A model generated the notes under the pieces. The model was not told where the DNA came from, did no database searches, and saw only the letters and a program-made list of their open reading frames with translations. A stretch of 64,000 nt of DNA from an uncultured Lachnospiraceae bacterium (GTDB lineage: Bacteria > Bacillota > Clostridia > Lachnospirales > Lachnospiraceae): positions 1 to 64,000 of the forward strand of contig CAJTLB010000014.1 in assembly GCA_910577045.1 (NCBI GenBank), written 5' to 3'. Below are positions 34,216-41,575 of the stretch, one piece after another. Each line of letters starts with the position of its first letter. Position 1 is the stretch's first letter. The translations under genes and the position numbers were made by a program.

Positions 34216-35061
34216 TTAATATTCTTCTGCATGTTGTAATTCTTCTTGTTCGCTTTCTTTTGAAGTATGGGAACCGGGAGTGCGCATAAGGTACATAGAC
34301 CAATACCCAAAGCCAATAATGCCGCATCCGCCTACAATATTGCCAAGTGTAACAGGAAAAAGATTGCCAAAAAAGGCAGTAAATAAATTTAACCCTTCTG
34401 CAGGGATTTGGTATTCTGCCGCAGTAAAAATACCAGTAAATAAATAATACATATTGGCAATGCTATGTTCAAAACCACATAAAACAAAAATAAAAATAGG
34501 GAAATAAGAGATCATCATTTTTCCAGCCACATTTTTAGCAGCAAAAGACATCCATACAGCCAGGCAGACTAACGTATTACATAGGATTCCACGAATAAAG
34601 GCATCCATAAAAGGAAGGGATGCTTTTGCCTGGGCAATTGTCACCATATTTTCAGCAAGTGCATTTTGATATAAAGAAGGAGTATGCCCATAAACAACCA
34701 GCGCACTGATAAGGATGGCACCAAGAAGGTTGCCAAGAAAAACAAACAGCCAGTTTTTTAACATTTCAAAAAGGGTGACTTTTCTTTCTAATAAGGCAAT
34801 AATAATCAGGTTATTTCCTGTAAATAATTCGCTTCCTGCAATTAGTACCATAGATAAGCCAGCAGGAAAAATAGCAGCACTTAAAATCCTAGAAAAAGTA
34901 GGATTATCAATAGTTACAGCTATGGTAGTGGCGGCAACGCCTGCCATGGCAATAAAAATACCAGCGAAAATACCAAGCACAAACATTTTTAAGGCAGAAA
35001 GGCGTACTTTGTGGATACCAATTTCTACATAGTTTTGAGCAATTTCAAATGGTGAATGCAT
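34216..35061 (-). CDS. Formate/nitrite transporter family protein
   Basis: A 281-residue pentameric-channel family protein (FocA/NirC type) with six membrane segments. The family pattern is seen in GIFAGIFIAMAGVAA, the SELFTGNNL motif of the omega loop, and the central ILCNTLVCLAVWMS. GFEHSIANMYYLFTGIF holds the conserved histidine. It probably exports or imports formate in a fermenting cell, but nitrite or another small anion cannot be excluded. A good AAAGGGGG site precedes the ATG at 35061. A large perfect palindrome and a CRISPR-repeat-like motif lie in its upstream region. Confidence 0.9.
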   Translation of the reverse strand: MHSPFEIAQNYVEIGIHKVRLSALKMFVLGIFAGIFIAMAGVAATTIAVTIDNPTFSRILSAAIFPAGLSMVLIAGSELFTGNNLIIIALLERKVTLFEMLKNWLFVFLGNLLGAILISALVVYGHTPSLYQNALAENMVTIAQAKASLPFMDAFIRGILCNTLVCLAVWMSFAAKNVAGKMMISYFPIFIFVLCGFEHSIANMYYLFTGIFTAAEYQIPAEGLNLFTAFFGNLFPVTLGNIVGGCGIIGFGYWSMYLMRTPGSHTSKESEQEELQHAEEY

Positions 35062-35084
35062 AAACGACCCCCTTTATAAAATAT

Positions 35085-35125
35085 ATTCGCAGTTATATAG
35101 TTTATTTTACTATATAACTGCGAAT
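35085..35125 (-). promoter_or_regulatory. 17-bp perfect inverted repeat upstream of the FNT gene
   Basis: ATTCGCAGTTATATAGT (35085-35101) and its exact reverse complement (35109-35125) are separated by seven bases. The centre lies about 44 bases before the start codon. It may be an operator or a leader hairpin; there is no U-run after it on the minus strand. Confidence 0.65.
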
Positions 35126-35159
35126 TTTACTAATAAATTATTTATAAAGAGTTATGTTT

Positions 35160-35185
35160 GTTTCAATCCACTCGTGGCAGTTAGG
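35160..35185 (-). repeat. Solitary CRISPR-repeat-like motif, copy 1
   Basis: Read on the minus strand the 26 bases end in GAGTGGATTGAAAC, a typical 3' end of type I CRISPR repeats. They match 50001-50026 at 25 of 26 positions. No second repeat, spacer ladder or cas gene is near. The rest of 35186-35315 has no gene. Confidence 0.6.
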
Positions 35186-35263
35186 AGCAAGACAATTATG
35201 TGGATTGCCTCATTAGGGGATACCACTTTCGCTCCGCCCGCTGCTGCCGTTATTATTGTTTTG

Positions 35264-35297
35264 GGCAATTCAGCCCCTATCTAAGGGGAGGAATTGC
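35264..35297 (-). terminator. Hairpin after the PspC gene
   Basis: GCAATT and CCCCT pair with AGGGG and AATTGC around ATCTA with a small internal mismatch. It lies just beyond the pspC stop on the minus strand but lacks a T-run, so termination is uncertain. Confidence 0.4.
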
Positions 35298-35315
35298 TGT
35301 TAGTTGTTTAAAGTA

Positions 35316-35522
35316 TTACATATCATAGTCGATAGGGGCTTCTGGCATAATAACAGCAGCAACAATATATATAATAAAGCCTGTGCCAGAGCAACAGAGG
35401 ATTGCACAAAGGAGGCGGACAACAGTAGGGTCTAGATTTAGATATTCAGCGATGCCTCCACATACACCGGTGAGCATACGGTTGTTACGAGATTTGTATA
35501 AGCGTTTTGATTCAATATTCAT
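35316..35522 (-). CDS. PspC-domain membrane protein
   Basis: A 68-residue PspC family protein. The basic start NIESKRLYKSRNNRMLTGVCGGIAEYLNLDP is the PspC signature, followed by one hydrophobic segment (about 37-60) and a short acidic tail. In E. coli PspC belongs to the phage-shock membrane stress response; in Firmicutes these single-domain forms often stand alone, as here. An AGGAGG site precedes the ATG at 35522. Confidence 0.9.
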   Translation of the reverse strand: MNIESKRLYKSRNNRMLTGVCGGIAEYLNLDPTVVRLLCAILCCSGTGFIIYIVAAVIMPEAPIDYDM

Positions 35523-35635
35523 ATTAGTTTCCTCCTGTAGATTGATGGGTTAAGTATAGCATGTTTAAAGTGGCTTGTATAGTGTAGCTTAGCATATTTA
35601 GGGGTTACAATTGTCATATACAAATAGATTAGACA

Positions 35636-35664
35636 TTGTAATTTAAGCAGGTATATGTTATAAT
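35636..35664 (+). promoter_or_regulatory. Probable promoter upstream of a 32-codon ORF
   Basis: TTGTAA (35636-35641), 17-base spacer and TATAAT (35659-35664); a second TATAAT is at 35691. Confidence 0.5.
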
Positions 35665-35732
35665 TCTAATACTCTTAATAGAGATTGTTATAATATACGG
35701 AATGTAACTACGCACTAAGGAAATAAACATAA

Positions 35733-35831
35733 ATGCAGGTGGAAGAAAATTCTACTAAAATGGATACACAAAACAAGTATTTTGCAAATATATCTTTTAA
35801 AAAATATGCAAATATATCTTTTAAAAAATAG
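35733..35831 (+). CDS. Possible 32-residue peptide with an internal repeat
   Basis: A short frame starts ATG after AAGGAAA and encodes a hydrophilic peptide ending with (Y/F)ANISFKK twice. The duplication is a 24-base direct repeat kept in frame. It has a plausible promoter upstream and lies just before the tRNA-Thr promoter. There is no family match that I know of. It may be real or a chance frame in spacer DNA. Confidence 0.3.
   Translation: MQVEENSTKMDTQNKYFANISFKKYANISFKK
35784..35830. repeat. 24-bp tandem duplication
   Basis: GCAAATATATCTTTTAAAAA plus three to four further bases occur at 35784-35807 and again at 35808-35830 with no gap. Confidence 0.9.
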
Positions 35832-35834
35832 GTA

Positions 35835-35864
35835 TTGACAGGGATATAATGAATATGATAAAAT
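35835..35864 (+). promoter_or_regulatory. Promoter of tRNA-Thr
   Basis: TTGACA (35835-35840) with a TAAAAT box at 35859-35864 (18-base spacer), or GATAAA at 16 bases, about 26 bases before the tRNA. Confidence 0.6.
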
Positions 35865-35889
35865 ATGTAATCGAATGATTAAGTTGTCT

Positions 35890-35962
35890 GCCCCCGTAGC
35901 TCAGTTGGTAGAGCGCTACCTTGGTAAGGTAGAGGTCTCGAGTTCAAGTCTCGTCGGGAGCT
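35890..35962 (+). tRNA. tRNA-Thr (anticodon GGT)
   Basis: A cloverleaf of 73 bases fits: D arm GCTC/GAGC with AGTTGGTA loop, anticodon stem CTACC/GGTAG with loop TTGGTAA (anticodon GGT), and T loop TTCAAGT. CCA is not encoded. The acceptor stem GCCCCCG/CGGGAGC has a C-A mismatch at the third pair, and the first T-stem pair is T-T. It is therefore slightly weakened but probably functional. Confidence 0.93.
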
Positions 35963-35977
35963 TGTAACCTCAAGAAA

Positions 35978-36015
35978 AAGAAGTTCTGCCCCAATATGGG
36001 GCAGGGCTTCTTTTT
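35978..36015 (+). terminator. Terminator after tRNA-Thr
   Basis: AAGAAG..CTGCCCC pairs with GGGGCAG..CTTCTT around AATAT, followed by T's. A two-base internal bulge lies on each side. Confidence 0.9.
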
Positions 36016-36153
36016 ATGTGCAGCCCCATGCAGAGGAAATATGCCGCTAAGAGGGTGTATGGGGCGCGGCGAGTAGGGAGATGAATCGTTTCTACTTCAT
36101 TATGGATAGGGGAAGATAGTTTGTTGCAGGGGTATAAAGTAGGTGAGAAGGAT

Positions 36154-36582
36154 ATGTGGAGACTTTTAAAAAAAGATATTAATGCACATTGGAAATCTGT
36201 GGTTTTTATGCTGGTTATAGTGGCTGTATTTGTAAAATGCTTTGGGGCGGCTTGTGTTAGCCGGGTATTTATAGGGGTTCCTTGCCCTGCCTGTGGCATG
36301 ACAAGGGCAGCATTTTTATTTTTAACGGGACATTGGCTGGAAAGCCTAAAGATGCAACCATTTTTTTATGCGCTTTTAGTGGGAATAGTTTTATTTGTAC
36401 TATATAGGTATATTATAAGGAAAGAGAAATATAAAAAGATTTTTTACTGGTATTGTATGGTTATGCTTGTGGCAGCAATAGGATTTTACCTCTACCGTAT
36501 GATAAAATTATTTCCAGATGTGCCGCCAATGACATATTCAAAACAGAATTTATTGTATTATATTATACATAAATGGCTGTAA
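36154..36582 (+). CDS. DUF2752 membrane protein
   Basis: A 142-residue protein with three membrane segments. The motif GVPCPACGMTRAAFLFLTGHW (about residues 38-58) defines DUF2752, whose function is unknown. The ATG at 36154 follows GAGAAGG; a TTG at 36121 in frame would add 11 residues without family support. It is 19 bases upstream of the LysE-type gene and may be co-transcribed with it. The Cys pair in CPAC could bind a metal or be redox active (inference). Confidence 0.85.
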   Translation: MWRLLKKDINAHWKSVVFMLVIVAVFVKCFGAACVSRVFIGVPCPACGMTRAAFLFLTGHWLESLKMQPFFYALLVGIVLFVLYRYIIRKEKYKKIFYWYCMVMLVAAIGFYLYRMIKLFPDVPPMTYSKQNLLYYIIHKWL

Positions 36583-36601
36583 TAAAGAAGGGGGATATAG
36601 T

Positions 36602-37186
36602 ATGTTTGGTTCTTTATTGGTATACGCATGTGTAACAACATTTTCGCCAGGGCCCAATAATATTTTATTATTATCTATGGCAGGGCAACAAGGCGTTAAG
36701 AAATGTTTAAAATTAATGGCGGGGATATGGACAGGCTTTTTCTTTGTTATGGTTTGTTGTGGGCTGTTTAGTGCAGGGCTTGCAAAGATGGTGCCAGAAA
36801 TTATGCCATATGCAAAGTATGTAGGGGCTGCTTATATTTTATGGCTTGCATGGAAAACAGTGGTACGGCGGCCTATTGAAACAGGAAATGAAGATCAGAA
36901 AGAACCTTCCTTTTTTATGGGGTTTGTCTTGCAGTTAGTGAATGTAAAAATTATTTTATATGGGATTTCCGCCTTTACAGGGTTTATTTTACCTTATGCG
37001 AAAGGGACAGCAATATTGTTATTTTATTCTTTTGTATTAATGGCAGCAGGGGCGGCAGGAAATCTTACATGGGCCTTTATAGGGAATATTTGCCAAAGGT
37101 TTTATAGTAAATATTATAGGGCTTTTAATATAGTGATGGCACTACTCTTATTGTGGTGCGCTTATAAAATGATTATGGCATCTTAA
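36602..37186 (+). CDS. LysE/RhtB-family amino acid exporter
   Basis: A 194-residue membrane protein with about six segments. The N-terminal TTFSPGPNNILLLSMAGQQGVKK is the LysE family signature, and AAYILWLAWKTV follows at the expected place. The family exports amino acids such as lysine, homoserine or threonine; the substrate here is unknown. It ends at a strong bidirectional terminator shared with the TRAP transporter operon. Confidence 0.9.
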   Translation: MFGSLLVYACVTTFSPGPNNILLLSMAGQQGVKKCLKLMAGIWTGFFFVMVCCGLFSAGLAKMVPEIMPYAKYVGAAYILWLAWKTVVRRPIETGNEDQKEPSFFMGFVLQLVNVKIILYGISAFTGFILPYAKGTAILLFYSFVLMAAGAAGNLTWAFIGNICQRFYSKYYRAFNIVMALLLLWCAYKMIMAS

Positions 37187-37227
37187 AACAATAGCAGCAA
37201 CCAAAATTACTGGTTGCTGCTATTGTT
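37187..37227. terminator. Bidirectional terminator
   Basis: A perfect 17-bp stem: AACAATAGCAGCAACCA and TGGTTGCTGCTATTGTT, loop AAATTAC. It lies between converging genes. Confidence 0.9.
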
Positions 37228-37239
37228 CGTTTCATTATT

Positions 37240-38298
37240 TTATTTAAAAGCGTTTACAAGGTCTTTTGCGTCAGAGTAGCCTTGTTTTTCTAACTCTTCG
37301 ATAAACCATGCTTCTACAGGTTCTACAGCAGATTTAAAAGCCTCGATATCAAGGTCTTCTGTTTTGGTAACGGTCATGCCATTTTCGGACTGCCACCTAG
37401 ATAAGATTTCATCATCACCAGAACGGTTAATTTCACGTTCATATTCAACTGCTTTCTTTCCATTTTCATCAACAATTGCTTTTTGTTCATCTGTTAAGCT
37501 GTTGTATAAATCCTCGTTTATACAAAAGAATAAACAGTCATAGTTTGCATTCCAAAGGGAAGCATATTTTTGGACTTCTTGGACTTTTGCAGCATCAATG
37601 GCTGGAAGAGGGTTTTCTTGTCCTTCTACTGTATTTTGCTGAAGTGCAGTAAAAGTTTCAGACCAGTTCATATTAGTAGCATCGGCACCCCAGAGTTCGT
37701 AACATTTCATTAATAAGTTAGAACCTGCAACACGAAGCTTTAGGTTCTTCATATCAGCCGGGGATTTTATTTCACGGACACTGTTTGTTAATTGGCGGAA
37801 GCCATTTTCTGCAATTCCCATACAATGGAGGCCATATTCAGATAAAATAGCGGTTAATTTCTCACCTGCTTCACCATCTAACTTCGCATCTGCATCTGCA
37901 TAAGAATCAAATAAGTATGGCAATGATACAACATTAAAACGTGGGTCAAAAGCAGAGTAAATTAAGTTAGAGTGCATAGAAATTTGTACAGGGTCCCCAT
38001 CCATTAATGCTTGGATACCTTCGGATTGATTTCCATTTGTTAGCTGGTCTGCGGCATATACTTTAACAGTAACAGCCCCTCCTGTTGACTCTGCCATTAA
38101 TTCGGCAAATTTTTGACCTGCCTGTGCCCAAGTACTGGTCTCTGTAGTGGAACAAGCAAAATTCCAAGTTTGTTTTGTAAAGTTTGCTGGGTTTTCACCA
38201 GAATTAGAAACTGGCGTAGATGGGTTTTTGCCACATCCAGTTAAAGCAGACATAGCAAGGACTGCACTCATAAAAGCAGCGATAAATTGTTTTTTCAT
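37240..38298 (-). CDS. dctP: TRAP transporter substrate-binding lipoprotein (DctP)
   Basis: A 352-residue extracellular solute receptor. The signal peptide ends in a lipobox (ALTGC, Cys at about residue 22), so it is anchored to the membrane. The DctP fold is seen in GIQALMDGDPVQISMHSNLIY, FNVVSLPYLF and the key NLKLRVAGSNLLMKCYELWGADATNMNWSE region with the carboxylate-binding arginine. The terminal part QNTVEGQENPLPAI is typical. Ligands are usually C4-dicarboxylates or sugar acids. It is the last gene in a dctQ-dctM-dctP order. Confidence 0.92.
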   Translation of the reverse strand: MKKQFIAAFMSAVLAMSALTGCGKNPSTPVSNSGENPANFTKQTWNFACSTTETSTWAQAGQKFAELMAESTGGAVTVKVYAADQLTNGNQSEGIQALMDGDPVQISMHSNLIYSAFDPRFNVVSLPYLFDSYADADAKLDGEAGEKLTAILSEYGLHCMGIAENGFRQLTNSVREIKSPADMKNLKLRVAGSNLLMKCYELWGADATNMNWSETFTALQQNTVEGQENPLPAIDAAKVQEVQKYASLWNANYDCLFFCINEDLYNSLTDEQKAIVDENGKKAVEYEREINRSGDDEILSRWQSENGMTVTKTEDLDIEAFKSAVEPVEAWFIEELEKQGYSDAKDLVNAFK

Positions 38299-38346
38299 AA
38301 TAAATTCCCTCCTGTTAAAATTCTATATTACATTTTCACAAAGCTG

Positions 38347-39657
38347 TTATATTCCTTTTAAAGAATCTAACAAGTTTGGTAAAAATAATGTAATCTGTGG
38401 TATGTAAGTCAGTAAAAGCAATACAATAATACAAGCAACAATCATAGGGATAACAGAATGGGAGATTTCTTGAAGGGAAACCTTGATATTATCCCGTATT
38501 TTAACACTGATCGCAACAAAAAGGTTGACACCCACAGGTGGTGTTACTTGGCCAATTGCAAGGTTTACAGTTGCCATAATGCCAAATGCAACAAGGTCGT
38601 ACCCAAGTGCTTTACATACTGGAAGCATAATTGGGATAAAAATATACATGGCAGAATTGGCATCTACAAAACATCCAGCAATTAAAAAGATAATATTAAC
38701 AATTAATAAGAAAACAAATTGGTTACTAGATACACTTGCTAATAATCCAGACGCAGCATCAGAAATGCCAAATAAAGTGCATACATAAGAGAATAAAGAT
38801 GCACAGGCAACAATTAACATAATGCCGCCAGTAGTTTTAGCAGAATCTACAAAAAGCTCAAATAAACCTTTTAAGGTAATTTCGTGGTAGATAAATATGC
38901 CGACAATTAAACCATATACAACAGATACAGCAGCAGCTTCTGTTGGGGTAAAAATACCGCCATAAATACCACCAAGGATAATAACTGGCATTAAAAATCC
39001 CCAAAAAGCATCTTTAAATGCTGCCCAACGTTCTTTTCCAGAGCATTTTTGCCTTGTGATTTGGATATTGCTTTTTTTCACTTCCATCATAACAACAATG
39101 GCAAGCGCGGCCCCCATTAAAATCCCCGGTATAATCCCAGCCATAAACAGCCTGTCAATAGAAGCACCAGAAATAGAAGAATATACAACAAAAGCGATGC
39201 TAGGTGGTATCACAATTGCTATTGAGCTGGAAGTTGCCATAAGGGCAGTGGAAAATGGTGCAGAAAAACCACCCTGGTCAATCATGGCAGGGATTAATAC
39301 AGCGCCAAGGGCAGCCACTGTAGCGGGGCCTGAACCAGAAATAGCACCAAAGAAACATGCTACAATAACACATACAATGGCGATGCCTCCGCGCCTATGC
39401 CCAACGCAGCTATCCACAAAACGGATTAGGCGTTTGGAAATGCCAGCTTTTGCCATAATATTTCCAGATAATACAAAGAAAGGAATAGCAAGAAGCAAAA
39501 ACTTACTAATCCCAGAGTACATATTTGTAGCAACAATAGTAAGTGACGTGCCAGAATATAGGATAGCTGCGATAGAAGAAACACCAAGGCATATGCTAAT
39601 TGGCACATTACAGATTAGTAAAATAAAAAATATGGCAAATAAAATAATTGTTACCAT
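38347..39657 (-). CDS. dctM: TRAP transporter large permease (DctM)
   Basis: A 436-residue protein with about 12 membrane segments, the ion-coupled transport channel. LLAIPFFVLSGNIMAKAGIS, GAISGSGPATVAALGAVLIP, PPSIAFVVYSSISGASI and the FTPTEAAAVSVVYGLIVG segment are family hallmarks. The C-terminal GQVTPPVGVNLFVA fits the second ion site. It overlaps the small permease gene by seven bases, and an AAAGGAGG site sits inside that gene's end. It works with dctQ and dctP in secondary uptake of an organic acid. Confidence 0.94.
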   Translation of the reverse strand: MVTIILFAIFFILLICNVPISICLGVSSIAAILYSGTSLTIVATNMYSGISKFLLLAIPFFVLSGNIMAKAGISKRLIRFVDSCVGHRRGGIAIVCVIVACFFGAISGSGPATVAALGAVLIPAMIDQGGFSAPFSTALMATSSSIAIVIPPSIAFVVYSSISGASIDRLFMAGIIPGILMGAALAIVVMMEVKKSNIQITRQKCSGKERWAAFKDAFWGFLMPVIILGGIYGGIFTPTEAAAVSVVYGLIVGIFIYHEITLKGLFELFVDSAKTTGGIMLIVACASLFSYVCTLFGISDAASGLLASVSSNQFVFLLIVNIIFLIAGCFVDANSAMYIFIPIMLPVCKALGYDLVAFGIMATVNLAIGQVTPPVGVNLFVAISVKIRDNIKVSLQEISHSVIPMIVACIIVLLLLTYIPQITLFLPNLLDSLKGI

Positions 39658-40145
39658 TTGCTATCCTCCTTTTTTAGGCATACATCAAGGCAGTATTCTA
39701 GAAAATGAAGGATCATGCAAAAAGCCCCAATAGGGACATAAATCCAAAAAATCCATTCTGGAATATTAAGTACAAAGGTTCGCTTCCCGTTTGCTATCTG
39801 TGTCATAACTTTTACAATGCCATAACGGAATAAAATAACAGAAAAGAATATAGACACAATAGTAATAAAAATAATTAAAGGTTTTTCTGCCTTTTTTGGA
39901 AGCATATCAGTAACAAGGGATAAACTTACAAGGCCGCCTTCCCTGGCAGACAGGGCGGCTGCAACTAAAGAAATTAAAACAAATACAGCGATAACGATTT
40001 CCTCTGTAAAAGACCATGAGCGATGGATAACGTATCGGGAAAATACATTTCCAACGGTTAAAATAAGGATTAACAAAGTAGCTACAATTAAAATAAATTT
40101 TTCAATGGCAGCTAATATGTTCATCAGTTTCTTATACAGTTTCAT
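39651..40145 (-). CDS. dctQ: TRAP transporter small permease (DctQ)
   Basis: A 164-residue membrane protein with four segments. RYVIHRSWSFTEEIVIAVFVLISLVAAALSAREGG is the usual central region, including the conserved Trp and the E-E pair. It is the first gene of the TRAP operon and has a consensus promoter 60 bases upstream. A GAAAGGAGC site precedes the ATG at 40145. Confidence 0.9.
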   Translation of the reverse strand: MKLYKKLMNILAAIEKFILIVATLLILILTVGNVFSRYVIHRSWSFTEEIVIAVFVLISLVAAALSAREGGLVSLSLVTDMLPKKAEKPLIIFITIVSIFFSVILFRYGIVKVMTQIANGKRTFVLNIPEWIFWIYVPIGAFCMILHFLEYCLDVCLKKEDSKW

Positions 40146-40205
40146 AACTGCTCCTTTCCTCGTATGGCAGACAAATGTCCACGATACAACATATACACGG
40201 ACTTT

Positions 40206-40234
40206 ATTTTACTTGAATGAAGCATGGATGTCAA
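40206..40234 (-). promoter_or_regulatory. Promoter of the TRAP operon
   Basis: On the minus strand TTGACA, 17-base spacer and TAAAAT. No operator-like repeat overlaps it. Confidence 0.75.
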
Positions 40235-40318
40235 GTAGGATATAAAATCTTATGCTGAAAATAATCGGTTTTTGTGGTAAGATAAGGGTAGAGAAAATGG
40301 AGAAAGGAAAGAGGAAAT

Positions 40319-41575
40319 ATGAAAAAAAGAAAAAAGGCAGTCACTATACTTTTATTAATAATGGTTTTATTGCAGGGATGCAGCCAGAAACCAGAGGTGC
40401 AAGATACTGTAAAACAGATAGAAGAAAGTAAGGGGCAGGGGAAGGAAATAGAAACAACAGGACAATACGCGGTAAAGGATATGATAATAGAGGAAACAAC
40501 AAATAAAACAGAAGTAGTAGTAATGGCAGCAGAAGTAGAATCAAAAACAGAAAGTATAACAGAACCAGAAGAAGTAAAAGATACAGTTGCAATAAAAACA
40601 ACAGAGGAGGCAGAGACAACAGCAGAGGGAATGGTAACAATTATAGGGGAATCTAAAAAACTAAATGTCCCATCTATTACAGGGGCGCTTCATGTAGAAG
40701 GGACAAAATTAATGGGAAGCAATGGGGAAGAGGTACAGCTTAGAGGGATTAGTACCCATGGCATTGCATGGTTCCCAGACTATATTAATGAAGAATGTTT
40801 TAGGCAGCTCCGTAATGAATGGAATGTAAATGTAGTCCGCCTTGCTTTGTATACAGCAGAATATAATGGATATTGTACAGGCGGGGATAGGGAATATCTT
40901 AAAAACCTGATAAGAAATGGAGTAAATTATGCAAAAGAACAGGATATGTATGTAATAGTAGACTGGCATATTTTATCCGATTCTAACCCTAATATTTATT
41001 TAAACGAAGCAAAAGAGTTTTTTCAGGAGATATCTGCAGAATACGCAGACAGCAGCCATATCATCTATGAAATTTGTAATGAGCCAAATGGCGGGACAAC
41101 TTGGCAGGATATTAAATCTTATGCAAAAGAGGTAATAGGCGTAATCCGGGCTAATGATGAAGACGCCGTTATTTTAGTAGGAACCCCAAATTGGTCACAA
41201 TATGTAGATCAGGCAGCGGCAGATCCCATTACAGAATATAATAACCTAATGTATACCCTGCATTTTTATGCCGCTACCCATACAGATGATTTAAGGAATA
41301 AAATGGTTTCTGCCATAGAATCGGGGCTTCCTATCTTTGTATCAGAATATGGGATTTGTGATGCCAGTGGTTCAGGGGCTATTAATGAGGAACAAGCAAA
41401 CTTATGGGTGGAACAAATGGATAATTATGGCATTAGTTATGTGGCATGGAATATGTCTAATAAAAATGAGACATCAGCAATAATCCAGAATTGGTGCAAT
41501 AAAACTAATAATTTTTCCTTAGAAGAATTAAGTGCTGCCGGCCAATGGTTATATAAAACCTTAACAAAAAACTAA
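40319..41575 (+). CDS. Secreted glycoside hydrolase family 5 enzyme (endoglucanase-like lipoprotein)
   Basis: A 418-residue lipoprotein. A short basic start and hydrophobic stretch end in LLQGC (lipobox Cys about residue 21). A long Thr/Glu/Lys-rich linker of about 90 residues follows, then the GH5 domain. The acid/base Glu is in IYEICNEPNGGTTW (about residue 255) and the nucleophile Glu in PIFVSEYGICD (about 342); HGIAWFPDYI, VNVVRLALY and VDWHILSD also fit. It probably cleaves beta-1,4-glucan or a related polysaccharide at the cell surface. It has no carbohydrate-binding module. Its stop overlaps the stop of the convergent symporter gene by three bases, with no terminator between. Confidence 0.92.
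   Translation: MKKRKKAVTILLLIMVLLQGCSQKPEVQDTVKQIEESKGQGKEIETTGQYAVKDMIIEETTNKTEVVVMAAEVESKTESITEPEEVKDTVAIKTTEEAETTAEGMVTIIGESKKLNVPSITGALHVEGTKLMGSNGEEVQLRGISTHGIAWFPDYINEECFRQLRNEWNVNVVRLALYTAEYNGYCTGGDREYLKNLIRNGVNYAKEQDMYVIVDWHILSDSNPNIYLNEAKEFFQEISAEYADSSHIIYEICNEPNGGTTWQDIKSYAKEVIGVIRANDEDAVILVGTPNWSQYVDQAAADPITEYNNLMYTLHFYAATHTDDLRNKMVSAIESGLPIFVSEYGICDASGSGAINEEQANLWVEQMDNYGISYVAWNMSNKNETSAIIQNWCNKTNNFSLEELSAAGQWLYKTLTKN

Noticed and set aside
35160..35300. Possible CRISPR array
   Set aside because: Only one repeat-like unit is present at each site; no second repeat at spacer distance and no cas genes in the window.
40344..40640. Leucine-rich minus-strand frame over the GH5 linker
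   Set aside because: It arises from the reverse reading of the Glu/Thr/Lys-rich linker codons and has no ribosome site.
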